This document shows positions 1 through 6,300 of a DNA stretch of 6,300 nucleotides, one piece after another. The position numbers and the translations under genes were made by a program. The stretch spans positions 1 through 6,300 of the forward strand of contig JAHEIV010000183.1 of NCBI GenBank assembly GCA_024639205.1, in the 5' to 3' direction. This stretch comes from Deltaproteobacteria bacterium (GTDB lineage Bacteria; Desulfobacterota; Desulfobacteria; Desulfobacterales; SG8-13). Below the pieces are notes generated by a model. That model had not been told where the DNA came from, searched no databases, and worked only from the letters and a program-made list of their open reading frames with translations. Positions within the stretch are counted from its first letter, which is position 1, and each line of letters opens with the position of its first letter.

Positions 1-757
1 GATCCAGATCCACCCGGGAATCGACCACGGGAAAGAAACGCCGCGTTTGTCGCTGGTCCAGCAACATGTGGGGGCGAAAATCGCGCACACGGATGGTCGC
101 GAAACCGTTGAGACTGCCCGGAAACACCTGTGCCGCAATGGTAACTTTCCGACCCAGGTTGGAGGTGCAAGTCAGCTTTATACGCAGCTTTTCCAGCGTG
201 CGCTGAATGCGGGCGTTGAGGGTCTGAAATGTGATTGGCGAACCGGCTGCGGGATAAACGGAGAGTTGACCGTTTTTGATCCGTACCCGGAATCCGGGAG
301 CTTGAAATGCGGGTATGGCCAGCAGGGATGCTACCACTGTACGGACGGTTTCGGCGGAGAGCGAAGTCGGCCTTTTTCCAGCCTTTTCGGCACCGTTGGA
401 CGAGTGATAGGTGAAGCGCGGATTTTCGACCTGCAGGGCGGCAAGTCGTATTTGCCCTTTTAGCAACGGCAGGATTTTCGGATATACGCGCAGGGCGCTC
501 AACGTGCATTTGAAATCGCCGCGCATCGACAGCGTTACCTGGGCAAAGGTTACCGTCGGGCGGGGAAGATACAGGATTTCCACGCGGCTGTAGGTGAGTT
601 GACTTCCGGTTTCTTTTGATACCGTATCGAGGATCCCCTGTTTGACCGCCTCGAAGTTGACCAGCTGCGGCAGCAACAATAAAGCCAGCAGAACCAGAAC
701 AAACAACCCCGCGGTCAATCCAGCGGTCCAGGCGAATACTTTTGTCATCCAACGCAT
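1..757 (-). CDS. AsmA-family membrane-anchored envelope protein, N-terminal part (runs off the left edge)
   Basis: The reading frame is open for 252 codons from ATG at 757 to the window edge. Residues 1-8 are short and basic, about 9-30 form one strongly hydrophobic helix ending in LLLLPQL, and the rest is soluble and rich in beta-type alternation. This is the usual AsmA N-terminus: an inner-membrane anchor, then a section like VNFEAVKQGILDTVSKETG (33-51), a strand with a proline after it (ILYLPRP, 61-67) and an ENPRFTY segment (111-117). AsmA-like proteins span or project into the periplasm and are linked to outer-membrane lipid homeostasis; the precise role here is unknown. The start is preceded only by a weak GGGG, and a second Met at 748 is possible. 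It lies 136 bp downstream of the ATPase/SPOR gene on the same strand, so co-transcription or its own promoter are both possible. Family assignment is fairly sure; subfamily is not. Confidence 0.8.
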   Translation of the reverse strand, partial: MRWMTKVFAWTAGLTAGLFVLVLLALLLLPQLVNFEAVKQGILDTVSKETGSQLTYSRVEILYLPRPTVTFAQVTLSMRGDFKCTLSALRVYPKILPLLKGQIRLAALQVENPRFTYHSSNGAEKAGKRPTSLSAETVRTVVASLLAIPAFQAPGFRVRIKNGQLSVYPAAGSPITFQTLNARIQRTLEKLRIKLTCTSNLGRKVTIAAQVFPGSLNGFATIRVRDFRPHMLLDQRQTRRFFPVVDSRVDLD

Positions 758-770
758 CGCTACCCCATGG

Positions 771-815
771 TTTTCATGCGGCATTTTTTGCCAGGGCGAA
801 ACATACGCATGAAAA
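771..815. repeat. perfect 10-bp inverted repeat upstream of the AsmA-like gene
   Basis: TTTTCATGCG (771-780) and CGCATGAAAA (806-815) are exact reverse complements with 25 bp between them. A smaller stem, GGCA/TGCC (780-783 and 789-792), is nested inside. The right arm falls in the spacer of the possible promoter and the left arm lies 14 bp from the start codon. It could be a regulator binding site or an mRNA leader hairpin. There is no U-run, so it is not a terminator. Confidence 0.5.
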
Positions 816-827
816 ATAAGGGCTCAA
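800..827 (-). promoter_or_regulatory. possible sigma-70 promoter for the AsmA-like gene
   Basis: Read on the minus strand, TTGAGC (827-822) and TATGTT (805-800) are separated by 16 bp, each matching consensus at 4 of 6 positions. Transcription would start near 793, giving a leader of about 36 nt to the ATG at 757. The match is weak. The gene could instead be read through from the ATPase gene, because no convincing terminator is seen between them. Confidence 0.25.
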
Positions 828-893
828 GACCGGCCGCATGTTTTATTCGATTCACCATTGATAGAATGTGGCATCGCGCGGACCATATGTGGG

Positions 894-2303
894 TCAGGGC
901 TTGCCGGCCTTCTGAATTTCGCTGTGAATGATCGACATCTTTCGAATCCACGGAGACATGCTGCGGATCTGTGTCGGCAACCCGGCAATGGCCCCCCGGG
1001 CCTCGTCTACGCTCGGATAGCTGCCGTAAACCAGCGGAAACCACACGCGCCCCTTGAATCGGCTGCGGTAATAGGCTGCATGACCGCTGCGATTGAGCTG
1101 GTGTTCGTTGACAAACGCTAATAGGGATCGCTCGCTGCGGACACCAAGGATCTGGATGGTATAGTCGGATGGTTTTTGCGCCAGCAGCCACTGCTCACGG
1201 CGAATTTGGCCCGGCCGGCCCATTACCGGCTGCTCCGGAGCTGTGGAGGCGACCGGTGGGGGCTTGGTCAAGCCGCTGTCGGGCGCGGACCGCTGCTGTG
1301 CGTTGCCCGCTGCCGCCGGTTCAGCCGGTTGCAGGCGGGCAGGTCGCGGTTTTGCACCGGGTGAGATGGATGCGATGTCCGCCCGGCGCTGCAGCTGCCG
1401 GTCCGCGTTTTGAATCTTCACCCGGACCATCTGTCGCCGTGTTGACGGTTTGGAATCGGCGCTGCGACCGATCTCTCCGGACAACCAAAGAAAACCTGCG
1501 AAAATCACGGCCGCAGCGATCGCTGCAGTCCAGCCGACAATTCTCAGAAGGCGATGTCGTTTGCGCCGGGAATTTCCCTGAGCGAGATTGCCGGGGGCTC
1601 CTTTTTTAGCCCACCAACGGGAGGCCGCCTCGTTTATTCGTCCGGGCACTCCAGCGGTGTTGCGGTAAATGGTTTTGAGCATGGTGGCAGTCAACGGGTT
1701 TTTTCCGTTGAATCCCGCAACGGCCAACCGGTGGCGAATATATGCGGCAGCTTCCTGCTTGGTGATGGTTGGCAGATAGATTCTGTTCATTGCGGTTTCA
1801 TCGGTCAAATCGTCGGATACGGCGTCAAAATTTTCGCTTATCCGCGGTTCCCCGAACAACACCATGCGCTTGTACTTGCGGGCAGGATCCGTTGCAAGTG
1901 TGTTTCGAACCAGTTTGCGCAGCTCCTTTCGTGAAAGCAGGTGGGCATCATCCATCAGGATAACCGTCGCACCGGGGTCTTGAAGCAGAAATGCGGCAGG
2001 GTTGCCGCTTTTCTTCAGCCGGGCCAGTCTGCTTACGGCCATGCTGGCAGCGGTTTGAACGCGAACCGGTTTCCAGGGCTTGTCCGTGGTGGCCAAAATT
2101 CGCTGCAGCATCGTGGTTTTCCCACTTCCCGCTTCCCCGATCACTACGATTAGAGCGTCAGCGCCTTGGAGGAGCCGGCGCAAAATGGCAAGGCGCTGCT
2201 CAAACGCTTCGAACGCGTAGTAAAATCGTTCGTCCGGCTCCGGGCCGAAAGGGTCTATGTGAATCCGGGAAATGGTTTTGTGGTGGCTGTTGGATCTCTT
2301 CAT
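894..2303 (-). CDS. ExeA/GspA-type AAA ATPase with transmembrane helix and DamX-like SPOR domain
   Basis: The product is 469 residues. An ExeA-like entry motif (HIDPFGPEPDERFYY, 15-29) leads into an AAA ATPase with Walker A GEAGSGKT (56-63), Walker B VILMDDAH (114-121), a RMVLFGEP strand (146-153) and a conserved NTAGVPGRIN segment (215-224). A basic stretch (246-254) precedes one membrane helix (about 255-275), then a Pro/Ala/Gln-rich linker (about 300-365). The C-terminus (about 370-460) is a SPOR domain of the DamX kind, with EQWLLAQKPSDYTIQILG at 370-387, a VYGSYPS turn near 425-431 and a PWIRK end. SPOR domains bind septal peptidoglycan lacking stem peptides, so the ATPase probably sits in the cytoplasm and the tail in the periplasm, perhaps in division or envelope assembly. 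The start at 2303 was chosen over a GTG at 2435 because the upstream extension has no family features and a promoter lies inside it. No Shine-Dalgarno is visible. Confidence 0.9.
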   Translation of the reverse strand: MKRSNSHHKTISRIHIDPFGPEPDERFYYAFEAFEQRLAILRRLLQGADALIVVIGEAGSGKTTMLQRILATTDKPWKPVRVQTAASMAVSRLARLKKSGNPAAFLLQDPGATVILMDDAHLLSRKELRKLVRNTLATDPARKYKRMVLFGEPRISENFDAVSDDLTDETAMNRIYLPTITKQEAAAYIRHRLAVAGFNGKNPLTATMLKTIYRNTAGVPGRINEAASRWWAKKGAPGNLAQGNSRRKRHRLLRIVGWTAAIAAAVIFAGFLWLSGEIGRSADSKPSTRRQMVRVKIQNADRQLQRRADIASISPGAKPRPARLQPAEPAAAGNAQQRSAPDSGLTKPPPVASTAPEQPVMGRPGQIRREQWLLAQKPSDYTIQILGVRSERSLLAFVNEHQLNRSGHAAYYRSRFKGRVWFPLVYGSYPSVDEARGAIAGLPTQIRSMSPWIRKMSIIHSEIQKAGKP

Positions 2304-2311
2304 TTTTGATG

Positions 2312-2341
2312 AGTATACCCCAGAATTCAATTTCAATTCAA
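2312..2341 (-). promoter_or_regulatory. probable sigma-70 promoter of the ATPase/SPOR gene
   Basis: On the minus strand TTGAAT (2341-2336) and TATACT (2317-2312) are 18 bp apart, in an AT-rich patch that stands out from its GC-rich surroundings. Each box matches consensus at 4 or 5 of 6 positions. Transcription would begin about 7 bp beyond the -10, near 2305, only 2 or so bases before the ATG at 2303. The mRNA would thus be nearly leaderless, in keeping with the missing ribosome binding site. Confidence 0.45.
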
Positions 2342-2473
2342 GGTGCGAGGCCGGCTGCCGAAACGCAATGAAAAGCGGATGAATCGGTAGGCCCCGACGT
2401 TCGATTCGGGGCGGCGAACCAGAAAAGGATTGCACAAGCCATAGTTTTGTTTACATTGGTTTAAGGGTATAAT
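2342..2473. other. non-coding stretch with one perfect hairpin
   Basis: No convincing gene is seen here on either strand. A perfect 7-bp stem, GCCCCGA (2391-2397) and TCGGGGC (2406-2412) around an 8-base loop, is the only clear structure; no U-run follows on either strand. At the right end a TATAAT (2468-2473) abuts the repeat element on the plus strand. Its best upstream partner (TTGTTT, 2447-2452) is only 15 bp away, so promoter activity toward the repeat is uncertain. Confidence 0.4.
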
Positions 2474-2729
2474 ACCTGAGTCTTGCATGAAAATTGATGA
2501 GAATATAGTATACGCGCTCCCCACAACAGGTGGAGTGAATCAAAATGCAAGCTTGTATCGCCAGATGGTACAGGGATAAAATGCGATATTATCTCATCGA
2601 TTTTCACCCCATCGGGGCAAGCCGGAGGCGTTCCTGAGCTGCGTTATGAAGGGCTTGCAATAGACTAACTACGGCTGCGCCCTTCAGTGCCTTGCTGATG
2701 AACGCCTCCAACTCGTGCAAATCTCAGGT
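2474..2729. mobile_element. MITE-like non-autonomous repeat element, 256 bp
   Basis: The ends form imperfect terminal inverted repeats: ACCTGAGTCTTGCA (2474-2487) and TGCAAATCTCAGGT (2716-2729) pair at 12 of 14 positions. The interior has two more inverted repeats. TGAAAATTGATGAGA (2488-2502) pairs at 14 of 15 positions with TCTCATCGATTTTCA (2592-2606). A 31-bp arm pair (2624-2654 and 2679-2709) pairs at 23 of 31. It also holds a CCCC-ATC-GGGG mini-stem near 2607-2617. There is no protein gene inside and no clear target-site duplication at the edges. A MITE, a REP/ERIC-type intergenic repeat or a structured small RNA would all fit. Terminal repeats plus the adjacent second left end favour a repeat family. 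Confidence 0.5.
2624..2709. repeat. long imperfect hairpin inside the repeat element
   Basis: GGAGGCGTTC (2624-2633) is the exact reverse complement of GAACGCCTCC (2700-2709), and TGAAGGGC (2647-2654) that of GCCCTTCA (2679-2686). These perfect outer and inner blocks flank a poorly paired middle of 13 bases per side, with a 24-base loop (2655-2678). In total 23 of 31 arm positions pair. Such a two-block stem with an internal loop could fold as RNA or extrude as a cruciform. Confidence 0.6.
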
Positions 2730-2746
2730 GTCACCTGAGTCTTGCA
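2716..2746. repeat. 31-bp near-palindrome at the junction of two repeat units
   Basis: The arms are TGCAAATCTCAGGTG (2716-2730) and CACCTGAGTCTTGCA (2732-2746) around a central T at 2731. The inner 8 bp per side (CTCAGGTG/CACCTGAG) pair perfectly and the whole pairs at 13 of 15. It arises because the right end of the first element meets the left end of a second copy, facing each other. Confidence 0.6.
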
Positions 2747-2793
2747 TAAAAACCGAAGAGGATGTGAACCGATCCTTCACGACAGCGAGCGGG
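2733..2793. repeat. second, diverged copy of the repeat's left end
   Basis: ACCTGAGTCTTGCAT at 2733-2747 repeats 2474-2488 exactly. The similarity continues as AAAA-x-x-GA-x-GAG-x-AT through about 2765, and more loosely, with a small gap, through the CAC-x-ACAG block (compare 2521-2533 with 2777-2786). Beyond about 2793 I see no match, so this copy is truncated or decayed. It ends about 30 bp from the tRNA terminator. Confidence 0.5.
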
Positions 2794-2824
2794 CTCACTC
2801 AATCAGGGAGAGGTTATTGCCTGA

Positions 2825-2860
2825 GAGACAAAAGGGGCTGCCCTGCAGGACGCACCCCTT
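2825..2860 (-). terminator. intrinsic terminator of the tRNA-Thr transcript
   Basis: On the minus strand AAGGGG (2860-2855) pairs with CCCCTT (2837-2832). The stem extends by TGC/GCA with a one-base bulge, around a loop of about 10 bases, and is followed by TTTTGTCTCT. It begins 6 bases past the CCA end of the tRNA, which suggests the tRNA is transcribed alone. Confidence 0.6.
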
Positions 2861-2866
2861 GAACAC

Positions 2867-2942
2867 TGGAGCCGACGGGCGGATTCGAACCGCCTACCTG
2901 CTGATTACGAATCAGCTGCTCTACCAGCTGAGCTACGCCGGC
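2867..2942 (-). tRNA. tRNA-Thr, anticodon CGU
   Basis: The 76-nt gene folds as a full cloverleaf. The acceptor stem is GCCGGCG/CGTCGGC (one G-U pair), the D stem GCTC/GAGC, the anticodon stem GCTGA/TCAGC with loop TTCGTAA, and the T stem GGCGG/CCGCC with loop TTCGAAT. The anticodon CGT (2909-2907) reads ACG threonine codons. The G1-C72 and C2-G71 pairs agree with known threonine identity elements. The discriminator base is T and CCA is encoded (2869-2867). It is divergent from mfd. A TTGATT (2989-2984) lies at a suitable distance for a -35, but the -10 region (TAATTA or TAGGTG) is poor. Confidence 0.97.
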
Positions 2943-2989
2943 TGTCGGTAACAGCACACCTAATTACTGCGTTTATGGACCAAAATCAA
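2943..2989. promoter_or_regulatory. compact divergent promoter region between tRNA-Thr and mfd
   Basis: Only 32 bp (2943-2974) separate the tRNA 5' end from the mfd ATG. Toward the tRNA, TTGATT (2989-2984, inside the mfd coding start) and the self-complementary TAATTA (2966-2961) are 17 bp apart. The same TAATTA could serve as a -10 toward mfd, with a start near 2973, but no good plus-strand -35 is seen and that site would lie at the edge of the tRNA gene. The boxes are weak; the region is inferred mainly from geometry. Confidence 0.25.
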
Positions 2990-5900
2990 GCGAAAACAGT
3001 TTTTAAATCCCTGGCGGATCAGCTGGATCACGCACGAGGCCGGGTTGACTGCTCCGGGTTGTCGGAGGCTGCGGCGGCATACTTTATTTCAAGAATCCAC
3101 CGTACGACGTCGTTTTCACTTCTGGTGGTGGTGCCCGATGCGAAAACTGGTGCTGCGTTGCGCAATGACCTGCGTTTTTTTCTACCGGAAGCAGAGTCCA
3201 GGTTGCTCGAATTTCCCGCTTACAACATCTTACCCTACAAATCGATGGCCTACCATAACGAGACGACGGCCAAACGAGTCGGGACATTATACCGGATGAT
3301 GACCGCTGAAAACCGCCTGGTGACGGTTTTGCCGGTTGAGGCACTGCTGCAAAAGGTCATTCCCCGGTCTGCTTTGGACGACTACGCAGAATTGATCATG
3401 GCCGGTGAGGATTGCGAGCGGGACCCGCTCATTGAGAAGCTGCTCTGGGGCGGATATTCACAAACCGCCGTGGTAGAGGAGCCGGGGGATTACTCCGTGC
3501 GAGGCGGACTCATCGACGTGTTTTCTCCATTGTACGACGATCCCTTGCGAATTGAGTTTTTTGGTGATGTGGTGGAGTCGATTCATTTTTTCTCCGCTAC
3601 CAGTCAGCGGCGGATGCAGCCTGTTGCCGAGGCTATTTTACTGCCCGCCCGGGAGGTGGTCCTCCAACCGGCGGGACGCAGCGAGCTGGTCAACAACGTT
3701 CGACAGCAGGCCACCGCCCAGCAGCTGCCTGTCAAAATATTGCGCGAGCTCGTCGAGCATATTAAAACCGACGGCTTTTTTCCGGGTATCGACAGCCTTC
3801 TCCCACTGGTTTACAGCAAACTGGGTTCCACCTTCGACTACCTGCCGAAAGCAACCCTGGTCGTCACTGTCGATCCGGCTGCCGGTGAGCAGCATGCTGA
3901 AAATATTGAAATGCAAATACGCAACGAATACCTTCAGGCTCGCGAAAGCAACCGGCTCTGCGTAGAACCCGATCGGGCATACTTCTCCTGGCTGCAGATC
4001 CGGCAGCTGATGGGAGAATACAAGCAGTTGAATTTGCGGCCGCTGCCCGTTTTACAGCAACCACCGGAGAACAACGCCGCCGGCGCTGCAGTGCGCTTCG
4101 ATGTGCGTGACAACACCGGGCTTCGATCCGAGCTGCGGAGCCTGCGTTCCGGAGAGCAGCCGTTGAAGCCGCTTGTGAAATGGGTAACCGGTCACCGCGA
4201 GTCCGGCCTCAAAGTCGTGCTGGTTTCCCGTTCGGAATCCAGGGCGAAACGCTTGCGGTCACTTTTGGTTCCTTATGCACTGCAGCCCCGGTTAACTGCA
4301 GACTTCGAAGGCATTGCCCATCAAAACGGCACCGTGCCGCTGATCGTTTCGGGCCGGCTATCTACCGGCTTCGTGTGGCCGCAGGCATCCGTGGCGTTTA
4401 TCACCGAGGAGGAAATATTCGGTTCACGGTTTTATCGTCCCCGGCGCCCGAAACCAACAGCCGTCTCGGAGCTGATCGCCGTCGAAGATCTGAAAACCGG
4501 AGACCATGTGGTTCACTTCGAGCATGGTATCGGGCAATACGGTGGGCTCGTGAAGCTCAGACTCGACGCCACCACCAATGACTTTTTGCTGATCAACTAC
4601 CGCGACGCTGATCGGCTTTACCTGCCGGTGGAGCGAATGAACACCGTTCAGAAATACATGGGTGTCGACGGCGTGTCTCCGGTTCTCGATAAGATGGGCG
4701 GCCGGTCCTGGAGTCGGGTGAAAGCCAGGGTCAGGAAATCGGCCGAGAAGATAGCCGGTGAACTGTTGAAGCTGTATGCGGCCCGCAGGGTAGCGCAGGG
4801 ATGCGAATTCGATCCGGTGGACGATGAACTCAAAAGGTTCGAAACCGGTTTCACCTACGAGGAGACAGCGGACCAGCGCAAAGCCATCCATGACGTACTG
4901 GCGGATATGGCCCATCAGACACCCATGGACCGACTGATCTGCGGGGATGTCGGCTACGGCAAAACCGAGGTCGCCTTGCGTGCATCCTTCGTTGCCGTGC
5001 ACAACGGCAAGCAGGTGGCAGTCCTCGTACCGACAACGGTTTTGGCTGAACAGCACTATTTAACCTTCGCCGACCGATTCGAGCAGTTCCCTGTGCGCAT
5101 CGCCCGCCTGAGCCGCTTTCGTCCCGCGACTGAGCAGCGTCGAATTGTAAAGGAAATGCGTGAGGGTAAGATCGATATCATTATCGGCACCCACCGGCTG
5201 CTGTCCACGGATGTTGCGTTCAAAGACCTCGGACTGCTCATCTTAGACGAGGAACAGCGCTTTGGCGTTAAACACAAGGAAAAATTGAAAGCGCTGCGTA
5301 AATCCGTGGACGTGTTGACACTGACGGCAACACCGATTCCGCGCACGCTGCACTTGTCATTAATGGGCATCCGGGATATCAGCGTCATTTCGACACCGCC
5401 AGAATACCGCCAGTCGATCATCACTTATGTGAGTGCATTCGATGAATCGATCGTTGCAGGGGCTGTTCGCAAAGAACTTGCCCGGCACGGGCAGATCTTT
5501 TTTATCCACAACCGCATCGAAACCATCGAAAACATGGCCCGCACACTCCAGCAGTTGGTTCCGGAGGTGCGGATGGACACCGCCCATGGCCGTATGCCCG
5601 AGGATCGTCTGGAGAAGGCTATGCTGCGGTTTCTGGATAAGGAAATCGACATGCTCGTGTGCACCACCATCGTTGAGTCGGGCCTCGACATTCCTTCCGC
5701 CAACACCATCCTGGTCAATCGGGCCGACCGGTTCGGTCTGGCCCAGATGTATCAGCTGCGCGGTCGAGTAGGACGCTCGGATGAACAGGCCTATGCTTAC
5801 CTGTTTATTCCGCATGAGTCCATTTTAAGCAAACAGGCGCAAAAACGTCTGAAGGTGCTGATGGAACACAGCGACCTGGGTTCCGGGTTTCAAATCGCCA

Positions 5901-6300
5901 TGAGTGACCTGCAGATCAGAGGCGGAGGGACCATACTGGGGGCTTCGCAGTCAGGTCACATCGCCGCCGTCGGCTACGAGCTGTTTTTACAGCTCATGGA
6001 AAATGCAATTGCAGAGCTAAAGGGCGAGCCGGTGCGCGAGACCCTCTCTCCAGAGGTCAATATTCAGCTGTCGGCCTTTATTCCCGAAACCTATATCCCG
6101 GACATCGATCAGCGCCTGAGTGCTTATCGCCGCCTGGCGAGGATGACCGAACCGGATGAAATAGCTGCGTTCAAATCCGAATGCCTGGACCGATATGGTG
6201 CCGTGCCCGAAGAAGTCGCAAACTTGTTGCTGAAAATCATGCTGAAGGTGATGGCCATCAAGGCCGGTGTCAAACGCCTGGATCTGAACGGATCCCTGCT
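2975..6300 (+). CDS. mfd: transcription-repair coupling factor Mfd (runs off the right edge)
   Basis: Mfd is a DNA translocase that pushes stalled RNA polymerase off lesions and recruits UvrA for nucleotide excision repair. 1108 codons are present; the family is usually about 1150-1190 residues, so only the C-terminal tip is missing. The N-terminal UvrB-like module (1 to about 340) shows FPAYNILPY (80-88) and RGGLIDVF (176-183), and its Walker A is degenerate, as is usual for Mfd. The RNA polymerase-interacting domain carries GDHVVHFEHGIGQYGG (509-524) and DRLYLPVE (546-553). The RecG-like motor has Walker A GDVGYGKTEV (657-666), Walker B DEEQRFGV (758-765), TATPIPRTL (784-792) and QLRGRVGR (927-934), followed by the TRG region with DLQIRGGGTILG (978-989). 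The TRCF C-terminal domain begins near 1025 (PEVNIQLSAFIPETYIPD). The ATG at 2975 is the only good start, since no other Met occurs nearby; no Shine-Dalgarno precedes it. No frameshift is seen. Confidence 0.97.
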   Translation, partial: MDQNQAKTVFKSLADQLDHARGRVDCSGLSEAAAAYFISRIHRTTSFSLLVVVPDAKTGAALRNDLRFFLPEAESRLLEFPAYNILPYKSMAYHNETTAKRVGTLYRMMTAENRLVTVLPVEALLQKVIPRSALDDYAELIMAGEDCERDPLIEKLLWGGYSQTAVVEEPGDYSVRGGLIDVFSPLYDDPLRIEFFGDVVESIHFFSATSQRRMQPVAEAILLPAREVVLQPAGRSELVNNVRQQATAQQLPVKILRELVEHIKTDGFFPGIDSLLPLVYSKLGSTFDYLPKATLVVTVDPAAGEQHAENIEMQIRNEYLQARESNRLCVEPDRAYFSWLQIRQLMGEYKQLNLRPLPVLQQPPENNAAGAAVRFDVRDNTGLRSELRSLRSGEQPLKPLVKWVTGHRESGLKVVLVSRSESRAKRLRSLLVPYALQPRLTADFEGIAHQNGTVPLIVSGRLSTGFVWPQASVAFITEEEIFGSRFYRPRRPKPTAVSELIAVEDLKTGDHVVHFEHGIGQYGGLVKLRLDATTNDFLLINYRDADRLYLPVERMNTVQKYMGVDGVSPVLDKMGGRSWSRVKARVRKSAEKIAGELLKLYAARRVAQGCEFDPVDDELKRFETGFTYEETADQRKAIHDVLADMAHQTPMDRLICGDVGYGKTEVALRASFVAVHNGKQVAVLVPTTVLAEQHYLTFADRFEQFPVRIARLSRFRPATEQRRIVKEMREGKIDIIIGTHRLLSTDVAFKDLGLLILDEEQRFGVKHKEKLKALRKSVDVLTLTATPIPRTLHLSLMGIRDISVISTPPEYRQSIITYVSAFDESIVAGAVRKELARHGQIFFIHNRIETIENMARTLQQLVPEVRMDTAHGRMPEDRLEKAMLRFLDKEIDMLVCTTIVESGLDIPSANTILVNRADRFGLAQMYQLRGRVGRSDEQAYAYLFIPHESILSKQAQKRLKVLMEHSDLGSGFQIAMSDLQIRGGGTILGASQSGHIAAVGYELFLQLMENAIAELKGEPVRETLSPEVNIQLSAFIPETYIPDIDQRLSAYRRLARMTEPDEIAAFKSECLDRYGAVPEEVANLLLKIMLKVMAIKAGVKRLDLNGSL

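Noticed and set aside
47..463. 138-residue plus-strand frame opposite the AsmA-like gene
   Set aside because: The AsmA-like frame on the other strand is open throughout and has a clear membrane anchor; this one has no features.
760..1191. 143-residue minus-strand frame overlapping the SPOR region
   Set aside because: It overlaps the SPOR-coding region in another frame and shows no domain. Only its last 16 codons lie outside the ATPase gene, and those are discussed as a possible leader frame.
2391..2421. T-arm-like sequence with GTTCGATTC and a following CCA, suggesting a tRNA remnant
   Set aside because: The GTTCGATTC sits off-centre in the 7-bp stem, the loop would be 8 bases, and no matching acceptor, D or anticodon arms are found upstream.
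2304..2435. In-frame N-terminal extension of the ATPase gene from a GTG at 2435
   Set aside because: The extra 44 residues have no family resemblance and no ribosome binding site, and the likely promoter lies within them.
2867..2942. tRNA-Thr as an integration site for a genomic island
   Set aside because: No second copy of the tRNA 3' end and no integrase gene are visible in the window.
2742..2951. 69-residue plus-strand frame across the tRNA region
   Set aside because: It runs through the antisense of tRNA-Thr, its terminator and a repeat copy, so it cannot be a sensible protein gene.
4424..5056. 210-residue open frame on the minus strand inside mfd
   Set aside because: It lies wholly antisense to strongly conserved Mfd motor sequence and has no recognisable domain; such shadows are common in GC-rich genes.

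Overview
The window looks like a chromosomal stretch of a Gram-negative bacterium. An AsmA-type envelope protein and a SPOR-domain protein both imply an outer membrane and a periplasmic wall. Base composition is moderately GC-rich. The style of the Mfd and of the ExeA/DamX-like protein suggests Desulfobacterota (the former Deltaproteobacteria, sulfate-reducer type), but this is a family-level impression and no search could be run.

Left part, minus strand (1-2303): two envelope genes read leftward. The first in transcription order (2303-894) encodes a 469-residue protein with a cytoplasmic ExeA/GspA-type AAA ATPase, one membrane helix, a Pro/Ala/Gln-rich linker and a C-terminal DamX-type SPOR domain. 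After a 136-bp gap comes a gene (757 to beyond the left edge) for an AsmA-family membrane-anchored protein; only its N-terminal 252 residues are in the window. The gap holds a perfect 10-bp inverted repeat overlapping a possible promoter. The ATPase gene has a reasonable sigma-70-type promoter placed so close to its ATG that the mRNA would be nearly leaderless.

Middle (2304-2974): about 560 bp without protein genes, then a tRNA. The stretch 2474-2729 looks like a small non-autonomous repeat element (MITE-like). It has 14-bp imperfect terminal inverted repeats and two sizeable internal inverted repeats. A second, diverged copy of its left end follows at once (2733 to about 2793). Next, on the minus strand, is tRNA-Thr(CGU) at 2942-2867 with encoded CCA and its own intrinsic terminator.

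Right part, plus strand (2975 to beyond the right edge): mfd, the transcription-repair coupling factor. The 1108 residues present include every domain up to part of the C-terminal TRCF domain. Its ATG lies only 32 bp from the 5' end of the divergent tRNA gene.

The protein genes are housekeeping (DNA repair, envelope biology). I see no defence system, phage, CRISPR array or novel gene cluster. The least explained DNA is the structured repeat region at 2474-2793.
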